Positions 61,709-64,000 of a stretch of DNA of 64,000 nucleotides are shown here, piece by piece. The position numbers and the translations under genes are program-made. Source of the stretch: Lineus longissimus (Eukaryota; Nemertea; Pilidiophora; Heteronemertea; Lineidae); contig NC_088316.1 in assembly GCF_910592395.1 (NCBI RefSeq), positions 18,662,001 to 18,726,000 on the forward strand, given 5' to 3'. Within the stretch, counting starts at the first letter, position 1. Each line of letters starts with the position of its first letter. Under the pieces are notes generated by a model, which was not told the origin of the DNA, made no database searches, and saw only the letters and a program-made list of their open reading frames with translations.

Positions 61709-63640
61709 TCATGAATATGAATATAGAGGTTGATAAACATCCAATCGATATAACTTATAACCCTTGCCGCTGAAAAAGTGATTGGATAAAATCGCGCCTA
61801 GAAGGTATCCATCTCGATCAAGATAACAAGTTCCTAGCGGACAACCATCAAATACTTGAGTGTTTATGATGTGTCCTGTGACCCTTGCAATGGACTGATT
61901 TGGCCAAGCGGTGGAAGCATTGTAGTGAATCCAGGCCATCCGCTCGTTCCTTGTCACTAGCAAAATCGATTGTGTTGGTTCTTCATAGAGCATGTCTGTC
62001 AATTTGAAACTCCCGCCCAGAGTTATCTCCAAACGAAAAAAGTCATAGTTCTTCGTCCTGTTGAATACCAATACTTGCAGCTTGTTATTTGACCAGAGAA
62101 TGACATCCTTCCATGGAAGCCAAAAGATATCGGGCAATTTGGTTCCTTTTATCCGATGAGACCTTATCAAATGGGTTTTGATCTTCCTGCCTTCTCCAGA
62201 AAAGCCATGTATGGTTGCAATTTGCGCTGAAGGACCTGTTTGGCAGATCAGGAAAAGTGTCCCACTAAAACTGGCTTTAAACTTAGTGCTACCCTTGATG
62301 CATAATCGAGTAACTACGGGTTTGACATAGTACGAGCCGCATTTGTAACGAATGCCCAGCTTGGACGGGTACTGGTAAACAAGTTTCTTTTTCGTTTTTG
62401 GTACCAATAATATAAGAAGGTATGGACCCCAAAAACCAATCACTTTCTCTATCGACCCTCTATTTCTTGACGAGTACTCAGACATGACGATAAGTCGGTA
62501 TTGAGGCCCGACAATATAGGTCTGTACCCTCGAACGCGAAACGCCTAGAAAATACCCATCTCCTATGTGATAACGTAACATTTCTGAAAACATTGCGGCT
62601 ACTGGCCGACTGAAAGACTTGCGGGTAAAATCATCTATTGTTGGTGAGTGCTGAAATTATTATGCCGCGTTAAGCCAATTTATTTGTTCTACATCGATAA
62701 TCGTATCTTCACAAAATAAAAAGACCTCTGTTCTCGTAAAGCCAGTCGTATAAACTACGAGTAGACCTGCTCCATATTGAAGAAGAGAGGGGAACACTTG
62801 CCAACACAATCCTCGCAACGAACTCTAGGTTTCATTGGCAGAATCTCTATGCCAGTCGAATGGACTGCCAAAGTTTGCTTCTCAGACATTCTGAATGATT
62901 ACGATGAAGGAAAAGAAAACGCGAATTTTGACTGACACAAGGTTAAAAAGGAAATGGTGCGCTATCTAGGAAAGGCTCATGCTTCTCACAACACACATTT
63001 CGTGCTCTATTTGCCTTTTCTGGAAAGCAGTGCATAGGCCGCCACAGCAATAAGATATTTACTACTAGTCTCTACACGGTGGCCCAGAAAACTATTCCCT
63101 CACACAATGAATACACACTTGAATCCTATTATGCAAGGGAAAAGTTTTCTGGGCCACCCTGTTCGACGTGGACAACCAATTTTACCTTGGTTCTTGGGCA
63201 CTATATCCAGCATGCCCTGGTGGAAGCTCACAAACAACTGCACAAACCGTGATGGCAGTATGCGGAGCTAGAGATGAACAAACTTGTGTCAAGCCATTTT
63301 CGCCAATTCTTTACACAGGGATGGATCGTTGCTTCGTGTTCGTTGATCACAGAGATACCGTACCCAAATGTCATGAGATCTCACAGGAAGGCTAAAGATG
63401 GCGACTCACCAGTTTCTCTTCCTTTCGACATTTACGGCAGCTGACATCACGAATGTTGTCCTGAACGCAGGACGCAGTGCAATGAAGACGTGATTTGCCT
63501 CTTGAGCATGAGCCGGTGGTAAGGTTGGTCTCACACGCCGGCAGGGTCGTGTTACAAAATGTGGAGTACACCAACAACAGATATGAAACTCGAATCGATT
63601 TGACAAGAACAGAATAAATAATACTCCGTGAGGGCGGCAT
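61709..63640 (-). CDS. Unknown protein: hydrophobic start, cysteine-rich segment, long possibly beta-propeller exon (two exons, 390 aa)
   Basis: Proposed exons: 63640-63410 (77 codons, ending in CTG before a strong gtgagt donor) and 62650-61709 (after the acceptor aatttcag), both phase 0. Exon 1 has a hydrophobic stretch (VSYLLLVYSTFC, about 18-29) fitting a signal sequence, then C36, C45, C54, C58, C68 and C71. Exon 2 is open for 313 codons and shows recurring short blocks of hydrophobic beta-strand character (GPYLLILLV, GTLFLICQT, KDVILWSNN, QSILLVTRN, GYLLGAILS) suggesting a beta-propeller such as an NHL or TRIM-type C-terminus; I cannot name the family. N-x-S/T sites fit secretion. An internal or alternative first exon from an ATG at 62889 (to 62767) would also join in phase and encode CEDCVGKC, so the 5' structure is uncertain. 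Confidence 0.5.
63078..63158. mobile_element. Short MITE-like element with 23-base terminal inverted repeats
   Basis: ggtggcccagaaaactattc... at 63078-63100 pairs with 63136-63158, one mismatch in 23, around 35 bases. The GGGTGGCCCAGAAAA-type end resembles mariner-like termini. It lies in the single intron of the unknown gene. Confidence 0.6.
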
Positions 63641-64000
63641 CCTTTGTCGTTAATGCATACGTGAACACTATAATGTAAATTTTGAATTCGGGCCCTTTCA
63701 TGAGCCCTCACACCATTTGGCAATTGTCAAGTGCCCCAACTTGTGTCCGGGAGTTTCGGGACAACTGCTCGGCTACAAGAAGGTTACCGACTAGTTGCTG
63801 ACGGAAAGGTATTTGCCAAAGTGATGTGATGGTCGAAATATGACGTCATGAATGAGTGTCGCCTATGCAACCCAATACGGATATACACCAATTCATACGG
63901 TCTGTGCCCTTATGGATGTTGATATTTTTCATAATAGTATAAATATTTCCGCGCAATACAAGTAAAATATGATTGTGTTTGTTTCTTTGTGATCAACGGC
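63641..64000. other. Upstream flank of the unknown cysteine-rich gene
   Basis: It is the probable promoter side of the minus-strand gene starting at 63640. No exon or clear promoter motif is visible. Confidence 0.35.

Noticed and set aside
63410-63535. Six cysteines in the unknown gene as a ShK-type domain
   Set aside because: Cysteine order and spacing do not match: the C-x3-C pair precedes rather than joins the final C-x2-C.

Overview
The window is nuclear DNA of an animal. It carries spliced genes with GT-AG introns, long intergenic stretches, minisatellites and short fold-back elements. Gene content (an intron-bearing Hsp70, a secreted beta-lactamase-fold protein, an immunoglobulin-superfamily gene, a fatty-acid-binding-protein-like gene, two SLC6 transporters and an SLC16/MFS transporter), moderate AT richness and the very frequent word ACATGTA suggest a marine invertebrate, most likely a lophotrochozoan. 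That placement is inference. I rebuilt exons by eye from splice sites, reading-frame phase and family similarity; no transcript or database evidence was used.

Left part (0-24 kb). Diverged tandem repeats of about 300 bp fill the first 800 bases. A plus-strand Hsp70-like gene (2525-5989, six exons) encodes only the ATPase domain, and one of its GC-AG introns is filled by a nearly perfect 16-bp minisatellite. A minus-strand gene (7133-16345, five exons, 6.2-kb first intron) encodes a secreted, probably membrane-anchored class-C beta-lactamase-fold protein. After about 5 kb of gene-poor DNA holding a fold-back element with a 9-bp flanking repeat, a compact minus-strand gene (21618-23738, five exons) encodes a small secreted protein with two immunoglobulin-like domains.

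Middle part (24.9-57.4 kb). A minus-strand five-exon gene (24963-26611) resembles fatty-acid-binding proteins with an added lysine-rich tail. It is divergent from the first of two tandem SLC6 sodium/chloride-coupled transporter genes (A: 29294-44379, 13 coding exons; B: 51050-57411, 14 coding exons). From TM2 onward their exon lengths agree exactly, apart from one extracellular-loop exon and the last exon, so they are a tandem duplicate pair. The introns of A hold several local duplications, a 25-bp minisatellite and decoy copies of a splice acceptor. An array of short palindromes precedes B, and a decayed partial exon lies inside B.

Right part (57.4-64 kb). A minus-strand SLC16-like major-facilitator gene (58291-60386, four coding exons) is convergent with SLC6-B. 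A minus-strand gene of unknown family (61709-63640) joins a small cysteine-rich N-terminus to a long, possibly beta-propeller, exon. Three solute carriers in one 30-kb block is notable, but I see no evidence that they form one regulated system.
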